From Leptasterias polaris (taxonomy: Eukaryota; Echinodermata; Asteroidea; Forcipulatida; Asteriidae): a DNA stretch of 64,000 nt. How positions within the stretch are numbered: position 1 is the stretch's first letter; each line of letters begins with the position of its first letter. This document shows positions 49,701-59,916 of this stretch, piece by piece. Below the pieces are notes generated by a model. The model was not told where the DNA came from. It searched no databases and was given only the letters and a program-made list of their open reading frames with translations. A program made the position numbers and the translations under genes. The DNA lies in NCBI GenBank assembly GCA_037783415.1, contig JAZGTN010000239.1:186001-250000 (forward strand), in the 5' to 3' direction.

Positions 49701-52700
49701 ACATTGCAGGCTGGCATAGTTCATCTATAACTCAAGACCACAGTAGATGATATTAGAAAGTAGAAGGGTTGACTGTGTACAGTACAGATGCCTTCACTAC
49801 ATGATATCACATTGCAGGCTGGCATAGTTCATCTATAACTCAAGACCACAGTGGATGATATTAGAAAGTAGGAGGGTTGACTGTGTACAGTACAGATGCC
49901 TTCACTATATGATATCACATTGTAGGCTGGCATAGTTCATCTATAACTCAAGACCACAGTGGATGATATTAGAAAGTAGGAGGGTTGACTGTGTACAGTA
50001 CAGATGCCTTCACTACATGATATCACATTGCAGGCTGGCATAGTTCATCTATAACTCAAGACCACAGTGGATGATATTAGAAAGTAGGAGGGTTGACTGT
50101 GTACAGTACAGATGCCTTCACTACATGATATCACATTGTAGGCTGGCATAGTTCATCTATAACTCAAGACCACAGTGGATGATATTAGAAAGTAGGAGGG
50201 TTGACTGTGTACAGTACAGATGCCTTCACTACATGATATCACATTGCAGGCTGGCATAGTTCATCTATAACTCAAGACCACAGTGGATGATATTAGAAAG
50301 TAGAAGGGTTGACTGTGTACAGTACAGATGCCTTCACTACATGATATCACATTGCAGGCTGGCATAGTTCATCTATAACTCAAGACCACAGTGGATGATA
50401 TTAGAAAGTAGGAGGGTTGACTGTGTACAGTACAGATGCCTTCACTATATGATATCACATTGCAGGCTGGCATAGTTCATCTATAACTCAAGACCACAGT
50501 GGATGATATTAGAAAGTAGGAGGGTTGACTGTGTACAGTACAGATGCCTTCACTATATGATATCACATTGCAGGCTGGCATAGTTCATCTATAACTCAAG
50601 ACCACAGTGGATGATATTAGAAAGTAGGAGGGTTGACTGTGTACAGTACAGATGCCTTCACTATATGATATCACATTGCAGGCTGGCATAGTTCATCTAT
50701 AACTCAAGACCACAGTGGATGATATTAGAAAGTAGGAGGGTTGACTGTGTACAGTACAGATGCCTTCACTACATGATATCACATTGTAGGCTGGCATAGT
50801 TCATCTATAACTCAAGACCACAGTGGATGATATTAGAAAGTAGAAGGGTTGACTGTGTACAGTACAGATGCCTTCACTACATGATATCACATTGCAGGCT
50901 GGCATAGTTCATCTATAACTCAAGACCACAGTGGATGATATTAGAAAGTAGGAGGGTTGACTGTGTACAGTACAGATGCCTTCACTATATGATATCACAT
51001 TGCAGGCTGGCATAGTTCATCTATAACTCAAGACCACAGTGGATGATATTAGAAAGTAGGAGGGTTGACTGTGTACAGTACAGATGCCTTCACTACATGA
51101 TATCACATTGTAGGCTGGCATAGTTCATCTATAACTCAAGACCACAGTGGATGATATTAGAAAGTAGAAGGGTTGACTGTGTACAGTACAGATGCCTTCA
51201 CTACATGATATCACATTGCAGGCTGGCATAGTTCATCTATAACTCAAGACCACAGTGGATGATATTAGAAAGTAGGAGGGTTGACTGTGTACAGTACAGA
51301 TGCCTTCACTATATGATATCACATTGCAGGCTGGCATAGTTCATCTATAACTCAAGACCACAGTGGATGATATTAGAAAGTAGAAGGGTTGACTGTGTAC
51401 AGTACAGATGCCTTCACTATATGATATCACATTGCAGGCTGGCATAGTTCATCTATAACTCAAGACCACAGTGGATGATATTAGAAAGTAGAAGGGTTGA
51501 CTGTGTACAGTACAGATGCCTTCACTACATGATATCACATTGTAGGCTGGCATAGTTCATCTATAACTCAAGACCACAGTGGATGATATTAGAAAGTAGA
51601 AGGGTTGACTGTGTACAGTACAGATGCCTTCACTACATGATATCACATTGCAGGCTGGCATAGTTCATCTATAACTCAAGACCACAGTGGATGATATTAG
51701 AAAGTAGGAGGGTTGACTGTGTACAGTACAGATGCCTTCACTATATGATATCACATTGCAGGCTGGCATAGTTCATCTATAACTCAAGACCACAGTGGAT
51801 GATATTAGAAAGTAGAAGGGTTGACTGTGTACAGTACAGATGCCTTCACTACATGATATCACATTGTAGGCTGGCATAGTTCATCTATAACTCAAGACCA
51901 CAGTGGATGATATTAGAAAGTAGAAGGGTTGACTGTGTACAGTACAGATGCCTTCACTACATGATATCACATTGTAGGCTGGCATAGTTCATCTATAACT
52001 CAAGACCACAGTGGATGATATTAGAAAGTAGGAGGGTTGACTGTGTACAGTACAGATGCCTTCACTATATGATATCACATTGCAGGCTGGCATAGTTCAT
52101 CTATAACTCAAGACCACAGTGGATGATATTAGAAAGTAGGAGGGTTGACTGTGTACAGTACAGATGCCTTCACTACATGATATCACATTGTAGGCTGGCA
52201 TAGTTCATCTATAACTCAAGACCACAGTGGATGATATTAGAAAGTAGGAGGGTTGACTGTGTACAGTACAGATGCCTTCACTATATGATATCACATTGCA
52301 GGCTGGCATAGTTCATCTATAACTCAAGACCACAGTGGATGATATTAGAAAGTAGGAGGGTTGACTGTGTACAGTACAGATGCCTTCACTACATGATATC
52401 ACATTGTAGGCTGGCATAGTTCATCTATAACTCAAGACCACAGTGGATGATATTAGAAAGTAGAAGGGTTGACTGTGTACAGTACAGATGCCTTCACTAT
52501 ATGATATCACATTGTAGGCTGGCATAGTTCATCTATAACTCAAGACCACAGTGGATGATATTAGAAAGTAGAAGGGTTGACTGTGTACAGTACAGATGCC
52601 TTCACTACATGATATCACATTGTAGGCTGGCATAGTTCATCTATAACTCAAGACCACAGTGGATGATATTAGAAAGTAGAAGGGTTGACTGTGTACAGTA

Positions 52701-55700
52701 CAGATGCCTTCACTACATGATATCACATTGTAGGCTGGCATAGTTCATCTATAACTCAAGACCACAGTGGATGATATTAGAAAGTAGAAGGGTTGACTGT
52801 GTACAGTACAGATGCCTTCACTACATGATATCACATTGTAGGCTGGCATAGTTCATCTATAACTCAAGACCACAGTGGATGATATTAGAAAGTAGAAGGG
52901 TTGACTGTGTACAGTACAGATGCCTTCACTACATGATATCACATTGTAGGCTGGCATAGTTCATCTATAACTCAAGACCACAGTGGATGATATTAGAAAG
53001 TAGAAGGGTTGACTGTGTACAGTACAGATGCCTTCACTATATGATATCACATTGTAGGCTGGCATAGTTCATCTATAACTCAAGACCACAGTGGATGATA
53101 TTAGAAAGTAGAAGGGTTGACTGTGTACAGTACAGATGCCTTCACTACATGATATCACATTGTAGGCTGGCATAGTTCATCTATAACTCAAGACCACAGT
53201 GGATGATATTAGAAAGTAGAAGGGTTGACTGTGTACAGTACAGATGCCTTCACTACATGATATCACATTGTAGGCTGGCATAGTTCATCTATAACTCAAG
53301 ACCACAGTGGATGATATTAGAAAGTAGAAGGGTTGACTGTGTACAGTACAGATGCCTTCACTATATGATATCACATTGTAGGCTGGCATAGTTCATCTAT
53401 AACTCAAGACCACAGTGGATGATATTAGAAAGTAGAAGGGTTGACTGTGTACAGTACAGATGCCTTCACTACATGATATCACATTGTAGGCTGGCATAGT
53501 TCATCTATAACTCAAGACCACAGTGGATGATATTAGAAAGTAGAAGGGTTGACTGTGTACAGTACAGATGCCTTCACTACATGATATCACATTGTAGGCT
53601 GGCATAGTTCATCTATAACTCAAGACCACAGTGGATGATATTAGAAAGTAGAAGGGTTGACTGTGTACAGTACAGATGCCTTCACTACATGATATCACAT
53701 TGTAGGCTGGCATAGTTCATCTATAACTCAAGACCACAGTGGATGATATTAGAAAGTAGAAGGGTTGACTGTGTACAGTACAGATGCCTTCACTACATGA
53801 TATCACATTGCAGGCTGGCATAGTTTACCTATCATTCAAGAACATAGAGGATGCCATTAAATGGGCAGACAGTTTAATACAGGAGGGATAAAATGTGATT
53901 TGTGTAGACACAATACTTTGACTTACATTTGTAAACCTGTTGCCATCATTTGATATAGAATTGATGTCACAAAGGAGAGTCTGGAAAAGAAAAAGACCGA
54001 AATATTTATCTCGTGAACACAAACATTAAACTGATTGAAAGAAAGCAATCCCTGATTTGCATTCATATTGAACATTTTGAAAATACACAAGAAAACAATT
54101 TTTCAAGATTAGATTTCGTGAATTAATTCAAAAGACTGATACTCCTGCAGGACTTGTTCTACAATCTGAACAATGCACTGTGTTTATTTACCTGAGAGGT
54201 CGGTCTGAGCAGCACATAGCGTGTGGTGTAGTTATGTCCATTACCGGATTGCCTGTAATCTCGCACCTCAGTTATGACACAGCCATTGTAGAAGATATTT
54301 GATTGGGATTTCTCCAACAGATCTACCAGAACTGGTGGAAGCTGAAATGAAAAAAAACACACACAAAAAACACAGTAAAAAAGTCTGATGGAAAACACAT
54401 CTGCATAGATCTCACAGACTTTTGAAAACTCAAAAAGACTAACAACCTGTAACTTAGGGTCTCTTTTGTAGCATATGCCACATGTCCTTCCACTGGCACC
54501 ACAGACTGCCACATAAGAACCATGCCTTCTAGGCTAGCAATGAGGGCATGGGTTTCTTGTGTTTGGACAGTTGGTATTATGTGGAAACCTCACGGCTTGT
54601 GTACTGTGGGATTTTGTGGCAAGAGCCAGTTAAGCAGGGAACAGCACTGATCGGAGTAGGGATAGTTAGTGAAAATAAAGCATCTTGCACTACTTTCAGT
54701 AATTTTTGTAAGTTTTTGCCATGGTTTTCAACTGAGATTAAACTCAACCATCTATTAGTTTTGTCAGCCTGTGTTCTTAAAATCGTTCAGCAGTTTTGTT
54801 TGTCGATCTGTCATGTTTCTCCCTTCCCTTTGTTTCCTTCATTGTTCATCCCTTGCTTTTTCTGTGTGCTTTCTGCCTCTCTCTTTTCATTTCTTTCCAC
54901 TTGACTGCTTCTGTTACACCAGTATATGTACTTGTTTGTGTGTGTTGTGTTGTCATTTAGCCTTTAAAAAAGACTCTGCTATGGCGAAACGACAGGCAAT
55001 TGAATTTTTTTGCAGTTGTGTTTTCTTGTGTGGGATATCCAGTTGAATCATCCACAGACACTTGTAGACATTGCAGGTTCATTGTGTTGATTAACCATTA
55101 AAATATTGTGAATATATAATTATACACAGTTCTTCTGAACTGTGTAATTATACACATGTATGTGTAAATATACACATGGCTTCTGACTGGCACCCACCGA
55201 ACAAGGATATTGACAAAATAGGGAGACCGCCAACATAGAGCTAGATAGCTCAGTTGGTAGAGCGCCGCCACGTCAATCCGGAGGTCGTTGGTTCAAATCC
55301 CGCTCTAGTCAATTTTTCCTTGTTCAACCCAAAATCATTATACACTGTTCTTATATAGCGCTTTATCACACCCAATGGGCCTCTTGATTGTTTCCTGCAA
55401 GGTATTTACCTCTTCTGCATCCAGATATTCCAAAAGCTCTGATTCCTGTGAAATGAAACAAAACCAAAGTACCTATTATGAATAACAACTTAACAAAGAG
55501 TAAACCAGATGATCAGAATCCAACATAATATGTCAAACAGTTTTGTTTCAATGGTTTGTTGTACATCTGCAGTGCACTAGAATGTTGGGATGGTGGGTTC
55601 GAATTCTACCTGAGGAGGGTAGCCTGTGGATGTTTTTCCGCCGGACTCATAAAGGTAAACTCAAAATCCTTGGCGTTTGCAAAAAGTGGAATGTTAATGG

Positions 55701-58350
55701 GAATAATGAAGGAACATAATCTTACCTCATAAGGAAGTCGCATTGTTTCAGTTTCTGCAAATAAAGACAAGAAAAGCATTAAAACTGCTTTCCTTTTTGA
55801 TCACTGTGACTGGCGATAATTGATGGAAGATACACCTTGTACCAAATAAGCAGTGAACAGTCTATCTGATGTACATCGGGTACTAACAAAGAGCCAATTA
55901 CATTTCCAGTTGAGCTGATTATAGTGCCTAGGCAAGAAACTTAACCATAGTTTGCTTCCTTTCGCCCAGGTGTATAAATGGGGACCCATTATGGCAGAGA
56001 TACAATTTGTTGGGGATAAACCTTTCAGGTTCTATGCCCACATAGAGTTACATGTTCGTAATCACAAATAACGGTTTAAGTATGCCCATTGACCAGGGAT
56101 TTGTATTAAAATTAATATTAACAGTAGGATTGTTTCATTGTACAAAGTTCTTACCTGCACCATTTTCTCCGCGCAGCATCAAGGAGTAGCCCTGACTACC
56201 AAGACTCACTATAAGACATGTTAGTTTTTCTCTCTTGGCTAACTTGTCCAGAAGATGAACCCCTGTCTTGAGATGCTGTGAAAAAAAGAAACACAACAAA
56301 TTTATTTGCCATTTTTATGGTTCTAAGAGTTACCTGTTTAAATAGGGAGAAGAAGTTACAATCTCAAATTATTGAAAGCAATGGGGAACTGTCACAAACA
56401 ATATTACCCAAAATCAAATTTTTCTATTTTTTTTCTGCTGTTATTCATGACCCCAAAATGTGATTTACTTCCAAAGAAAGAGCATTGTGTGCGGGAAAAT
56501 ACAGCCATATTGACTAGGATGATCAGGACTGATGATATTAGATGCAATGAGTAGTTCTTACCTTATTGCTAGGAGGTTTACTGCATTCTTCCGAGTACAA
56601 CTCATGCAGTCTGTGCTGCAGTGACTTCCTGTAGAAATAATCAGTACATGAGGAAAAAGTGGCTTTTGTTTTGGATTGTAGATTAAAACCCTTACTCAAA
56701 GGCATTTTTCCTACAGGTGACCTAAACCCTCCTCTATCCTCCTCTTTGATGTCATTCCACAACAAGTTATTTGGACACATAAAATTGGAATGCCTGACCC
56801 AGTGAAAAGCAATTGTTATTTGGGCCTACAAGTACAACCCTCAGTCCTTCTGAATCCTTCATTTCGGCAAAAAAGGGTAGGCCGGCAAAGAGGGTAGGCC
56901 CTATAGAAGGATTTGGAAGGGTTAGGGTAAAGAAAATTCTAAACAACTGACCTCTATAAAAAAAGAAGTTATGTTTCAATATCAGTTATGCTTGAATTTT
57001 AAGAAAAATCACCACTTGACCACAGGTCTTGTTCATCAGACTATTTTGCACTTTTCACAAGACCTAAAATATTCATTGACTGTTTTATATTTGCTTTGCA
57101 ATAGTAAATTTCTTAAAAGTATGTGAGTTCGGGAAAACACAGTTACTGCTGGAATTATTAGACTTTGGCCAGCAGTTACTTCGAGCCCTGAATTTCCGTA
57201 ATAGGGGTGATTGGTTGTAAAACATGAATCCGTGTTTTACAACAGATCACCCCGATTAATTATCAGATAATCAGACTTCACTTACCATTTGCTGTTTCCT
57301 GAAGTCTTAGGCTTTGAAGGCTTCTGTTCGGCATGAAGTAAAATGGCCTGAAAAGACATTAACACAATTTAAGGGATACTGTTTGAAACATTAGCATCAG
57401 ATGTTGGGATCGCAACAGTCTACCCAGATTCAGGCCCAAAAGGGCAAGGGCACCAAGGCGTTTTCTCATTTGTAAGGGGCACCTCTATGAGGAAATTGGA
57501 AAATTCTTTTGGAATGTTTCAAGGGGCAACAGAAGCAATTGCCTTCGTGAAGCATCAAGCCTGCAGATTGTTAAAAACATGTACACTACTTGCAGTCATA
57601 GACAAAAAACTGGATACTCCACCGTTTGACAAAGTGTGTTTCACAGTTAAACCAATATAAATCACAGCAAAAATAAAAAACATTTAAAGGCACTGTACAC
57701 GTTTGGTAATTACTCAAAATATATATTAGCATAAAAACTTACTTGGTGACGAGCAACGGAGAGCTGTTGATAGTGTAAAACATTGTGAGAAACGACTCCC
57801 TCTGAAGTAACGTAGTTTTTGAGAAAGAGGTAATTTCTCACTAAAATAATAAAAGACTTCTGGCCAGAAGCCTTTTATTCCTATCTGAAAGCACACTAAT
57901 TTGTACAACAAGGGTGTTTTTTCTTTCATCATTTTCTTGCAACTTCAATGACCAATTGAGCCCAAATTTTCACAGGCTTGTTATTTTATGCATATGTTGG
58001 GATACACCAAGTGAGAATACTGGTCTTTGACAATTACAAAACGTGTTCAGTGCCTTTAAAATACAAGAAAGATTGAAAACCATTACAGTACAATACCAAT
58101 GATTCTTCTTTGCTAAAAGTAAACAATAGTGACAGTAGTGCTTTCGTGAGATCCAAGCATGCCTAAATTTAAATGTTCATTGCTCAAATATCATAAGTAC
58201 CTCAGCCGTCTGAATTGCCTCTTCCAAGTTTGATGTCTGTAAAAGAATACAAATGAATAGGTTTAGTAACAATCAATTCTAGTTGATTGAAACATTTGAC
58301 ACAATCAGTATTTTGATTTTCGTTTTGTGACTTCTTTGTAAACTCACCAT
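28739..58350 (-). CDS. SUPT20H: SUPT20H (SPT20), core subunit of SAGA coactivator
   Basis: Coding exons (minus strand): 58350-58348, 58236-58201, 57347-57286, 56628-56562, 56275-56155, 55754-55726, 55445-55410, 54341-54192, 53980-53927, 40975-40836, 40178-40028, 39464-39408, 38659-38606, 37809-37643, 36838-36806, 36543-36252, 35626-35536, 34558-34417, 33821-33739, 33285-33016, 30915-30542, 29748-29500, 28912-28739. Phases chain to 944 aa. The start ATG is the last codon of its exon and an in-frame TAG lies 24 nt upstream. The N-terminal Spt20 domain (about residues 40-300) shows [44 protein letters not shown] and [20 protein letters not shown]. Next come [17 protein letters not shown] (392-408), a Pro/Ser/Thr-rich middle, and a Gln-rich tail ending [13 protein letters not shown]20 is known to hold together SAGA, a nuclear histone-modifying coactivator; the human protein is also called p38IP. 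The exon 21 donor (CCG|GTTTGA) is weak; reading through would stop two codons later. Confidence 0.95.
29834..30027. mobile_element. Near-perfect palindromic MITE in SUPT20H intron 21
   Basis: Arms of about 60 bp or more (outer ends GGGGCTTTGTCGTCATGATC and its near complement ending TAGCCCC) face each other around a diverged centre. Shared motifs include AAAGCAGGCCTGTGGCTG. It lies about 85 bp upstream (in transcription) of exon 22. No open frame and no clear target duplication. Confidence 0.7.
31054..32647. repeat. 61-bp satellite, 26 units, SUPT20H intron 20
   Basis: The unit begins TCAACAGTTCGTAAAGTGAT and contains CAGTGCTGCCACCCTTGGAT. Twenty-five consecutive units read as identical; the last (from 32579) has an internal duplication of CTCAGTGTGATTC before ending at about 32647. 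The array fills about three quarters of a 2.1-kb intron and begins 138 bp from exon 21. With a 61-bp period no frame is sustained, so there is no coding potential. Confidence 0.97.
33480..33665 (-). mobile_element. tRNA-like repeat element, copy 3, minus strand
   Basis: On the minus strand: GGTTGAATGACTTCTTACTG, then ACAAAATAGGGAGACCGCC, then a well-kept tRNA-like block with A box TAGCTCAGTTGGTAGAGC and B box GGTTCAAATCC, then the tail TTTTTCTTTGTTCAACCC. This is one of the two best-preserved copies. It lies inside SUPT20H intron 19, sense to the gene. Confidence 0.7.
33873..34022 (+). mobile_element. SINE 3'-end fragment
   Basis: Contains AACAGCACCTTGTAAACCCT and the terminal GTGCGCTATATAAGACTCC, matching the 3' half of the SINE at 6560-6950. 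In SUPT20H intron 18. Confidence 0.6.
34600..34800 (+). mobile_element. LINE 3'-tail fragment
   Basis: Ends with GGCGCTTGCGCTGTTGGATG and an A-rich (AAATAAAATAAAA) tail, the same 3' terminus as the LINE at 25200-26141. Only the UTR is present, so it is a severely 5'-truncated insertion, antisense to SUPT20H in intron 17. Confidence 0.6.
34885..35095 (+). mobile_element. SINE fragment (tRNA-derived family)
   Basis: Carries TGAGCTCTGGTGTTTCTGAT, GGCACTTGTGTCCTTGAG and CACATAAAAGAACTCGGAT, collinear with the SINE at 6560-6950. The 3' tail is missing or diverged. SUPT20H intron 17. Confidence 0.6.
37845..37990 (+). mobile_element. SINE fragment
   Basis: CATGACATTTGTGTCCGTAA, AATTGCTTCTCATCACCCAG and AAATGGGTACCTG match a variant of the same tRNA-derived SINE. 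A related piece lies near 55900-56035 (TTAACCATAGTTTGCTTCC, TATAAATGGGGACCC). SUPT20H intron 13. Confidence 0.5.
38768..39171. repeat. 68-bp minisatellite, about 6 units
   Basis: TTTGCATGGTGGAGATACAA recurs at a period of 68-69 bp with AACACCATGTACATGAGTAG. The units have diverged by several substitutions each, so this array is older than the 61- and 108-bp arrays. It lies between SUPT20H exons 12 and 13. Confidence 0.9.
41216..41387. mobile_element. MITE inserted at the edge of the 108-bp satellite
   Basis: A segment with GGGGCTCAAAAAGTAGCTAAGC at one end and GCTTAAGCTGCTATGTGAAA, then TTTGGCCCTG, at the other, i.e. imperfect inverted ends. Sequence to its left (TGTGTACAGTGTAGATGCAT, TCACCACATG) resembles the second half of a satellite unit, and sequence to its right resumes at ATTGTAGGCTGG, so it appears to split a diverged edge unit. 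Confidence 0.5.
41393..53811. repeat. 108-bp satellite array, 115 units, inside SUPT20H intron
   Basis: The unit starts AGGCTGGCATAGTTCATC and includes AACTCAAGACCACAGTGGAT, GGGTTGACTGTGTACAGTAC and CTACATGATATCACATTG. Counting unit starts from 41393 to the diverged edge unit at 53812 gives exactly 115 units, with one single-base deletion (AGGCTGCATAG near 45825). Almost all variation falls at three sites: GTAGAA/GTAGGA, CTACATG/CTATATG and ATTGT/ATTGC before AGGCTGG. A diverged partial unit follows at 53812-53875. The array is about 96% of the 12.95-kb intron between exons 9 and 10 and ends about 115 bp from exon 9. Stops occur in all frames. Confidence 0.98.
55180..55345 (+). mobile_element. 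tRNA-like repeat element, copy 4
   Basis: TTCTGACTGGCACCCACCGA, then ATATTGACAAAATAGGGAGA, then a complete-looking tRNA-like block (A box TAGCTCAGTTGGTAGAGC, B box GGTTCAAATCC) and the tail TTTTTCCTTGTTCAACCC. It lies in SUPT20H intron 7, antisense to the gene. Confidence 0.7.
57204..57253. repeat. Hairpin beside SUPT20H exon 3
   Basis: GGGGTGATTGGTTGTAAAAC and GTTTTACAACAGATCACCCC form a 21-bp stem with two mismatches around an 8-nt loop. It sits about 33 bp inside the intron after the exon 3 donor (57286). It may be a MITE remnant. Confidence 0.7.
57688..58055. mobile_element. TTAA-flanked MITE in SUPT20H intron 2
   Basis: Ends AGGCACTGTACACG and CGTGTTCAGTGCCT are inverted, with TTAA directly outside each (57684-57687, 58056-58059). 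The internal segments ATTACTCAAAATATATATTA and AACGACTCCCTCTGAAGTAA belong, from memory, to a repeat that is very common in echinoderm DNA. Non-autonomous; piggyBac/Kolobok-like by its target site. Confidence 0.7.
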
Positions 58351-58419
58351 CTTCCTGAGAATTCTGCAAATCTATCCATTTCTTTAGTATCGTCACAATG
58401 TTGTCCTGACCAAGCTGCA
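58348..58419 (-). other. SUPT20H: SUPT20H 5' exon carrying the start codon
   Basis: Minus-strand exon bounded by an acceptor (AACTACAACAG) and a GTGAGT donor. Only its last three bases (58350-58348) are coding. An in-frame TAG upstream means translation cannot start earlier in this exon. Confidence 0.65.
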
Positions 58420-59078
58420 CTGTTGTAGTTAAAAATTGGCTATAAACTAAAAGTGTAAAAGTAAGAGAGGGAAGTTTAATAACTGATTGTAAAGTCTGTC
58501 AAACAAAGAAGTGTTTCTAAACTTTCCACTCGTAACAGAAAAAAAAACCAATGCAACCCACAAGAATTAATTCTTGATCCATCTTCCTAGAATGAAATGT
58601 CATGATTTTGAAATGTGTTATACATGTACTTAAATTATACACTATACAGGAACTTTATTATTAGCCTAGCAAGGAATGATAGTCTTCATTTGTGCTTGTG
58701 GCTACTGTCTGATCTAGCCGGTAGATCGGCAATTGATACATTTCCTTGAAAAAATAAATTCTATAGCAACAATAATTCCTAACAGATTCACACTCAATAA
58801 TATAATCAGTATGTTACTTTGCGAGAAACAGAATGCTGAAATCGGCAACGGTTACTGAATTCAGAGTCTTGTTGAAATGTCCTTGCTCTAGCTCTATGGA
58901 TGAACATATTACTCAGTCAACTGTCAATCGAGCGACTTAATGGCCCAGATCGTCCATGATAACGAAGAACATTTCAAACTAAAGCCATCTACTACAAACC
59001 ATGACCTCAGGTGATAATTTAGAATACAGATCGGGAGAGAAACACATACACGATCGTGATCGTAGCCTTAATATTTAC

Positions 59079-59150
59079 CTATTCAATCCGCTGTCACGCT
59101 CATGTGTGTTTCGCACTGGCGTCCATCTTGAATCCCGAAGTGCATTGCGG
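59079..59150 (-). promoter_or_regulatory. SUPT20H: Probable SUPT20H first exon and core promoter
   Basis: On the minus strand CAAGATGGACGCC (a YY1-like element close to AANATGGCGGC) lies within CpG-containing sequence, followed by ACAGCGGATTGAATAG and a GTAAAT donor at 59078. This would be the non-coding first exon splicing to 58419. The 5' boundary is a guess and there is no TATA box. Confidence 0.4.
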
Positions 59151-59916
59151 TAAACACGGACTGAGCGGTTACTCAAGGTCAACTCGCCGGGTGACTGCCG
59201 GGGGCGGTGCTTGGTTGGAGGGAGGGGGGGTCCATTCTATGTAACTTCTGATTTAAAAATATGGCAAAAGAAAAAGGTAATGTTCAAAAAAAGTTGATTA
59301 GGACAATTTGTAAACTATGTTTAAAACAATGATGAAATTTAGGAAATTAAGAAATTAAAGTCCGTTGGATAAGTTTTCTCGGGCGGCACTTTCCCCATGA
59401 TAAGATAAGGCCTATCTACGCTCAAAAATGCCCGCCAAACAGATTTTTGTGTGCATGAGACTGGTACAGTCTGTCCTGTGCGTGCCCGTTACATGATACA
59501 ACCCTTCGAGCATGGGAACCAAAAGTTACATTTATTCAGGTCAAAGGATTGGAAAACAGGAAAACATCTCAATTATCAAATAACAATTGCCCCGACCCCT
59601 TTGGCTACGGGGGAAAAATGTTCAAAGTCAGCATGTATATGATGAGCCTGCGGACTCCGTTGGAGCAGTGCCTAGTCATGAAATGGTAAGCACCCTACCC
59701 TATTGTGCCTTACATAACAAAGTGAAGGTCTTGCTTATAAAACAACACCTTTATTGAACAATGACATGTTCTTTTCATTAAATTCCATTATGTCTTATTC
59801 CCTGCTGATGATCTGATTGTTATCAGGGGTTACCTCTCTTTCAAAGTGATGTTTCAAACTTTGCATGATGTGGATCATAAACCATAGAGAAAGGAGTGCT
59901 CTATAGAAAAACTATT

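Noticed and set aside
41393..53811. CRISPR-like array
   Set aside because: Units are contiguous with no unique spacers, and the window is eukaryotic; it is a satellite.
55235..55310. Possible functional tRNA gene
   Set aside because: A and B boxes are good, but the same block with the same flanks recurs three more times, so it is a repeat family; no clean acceptor stem was found.
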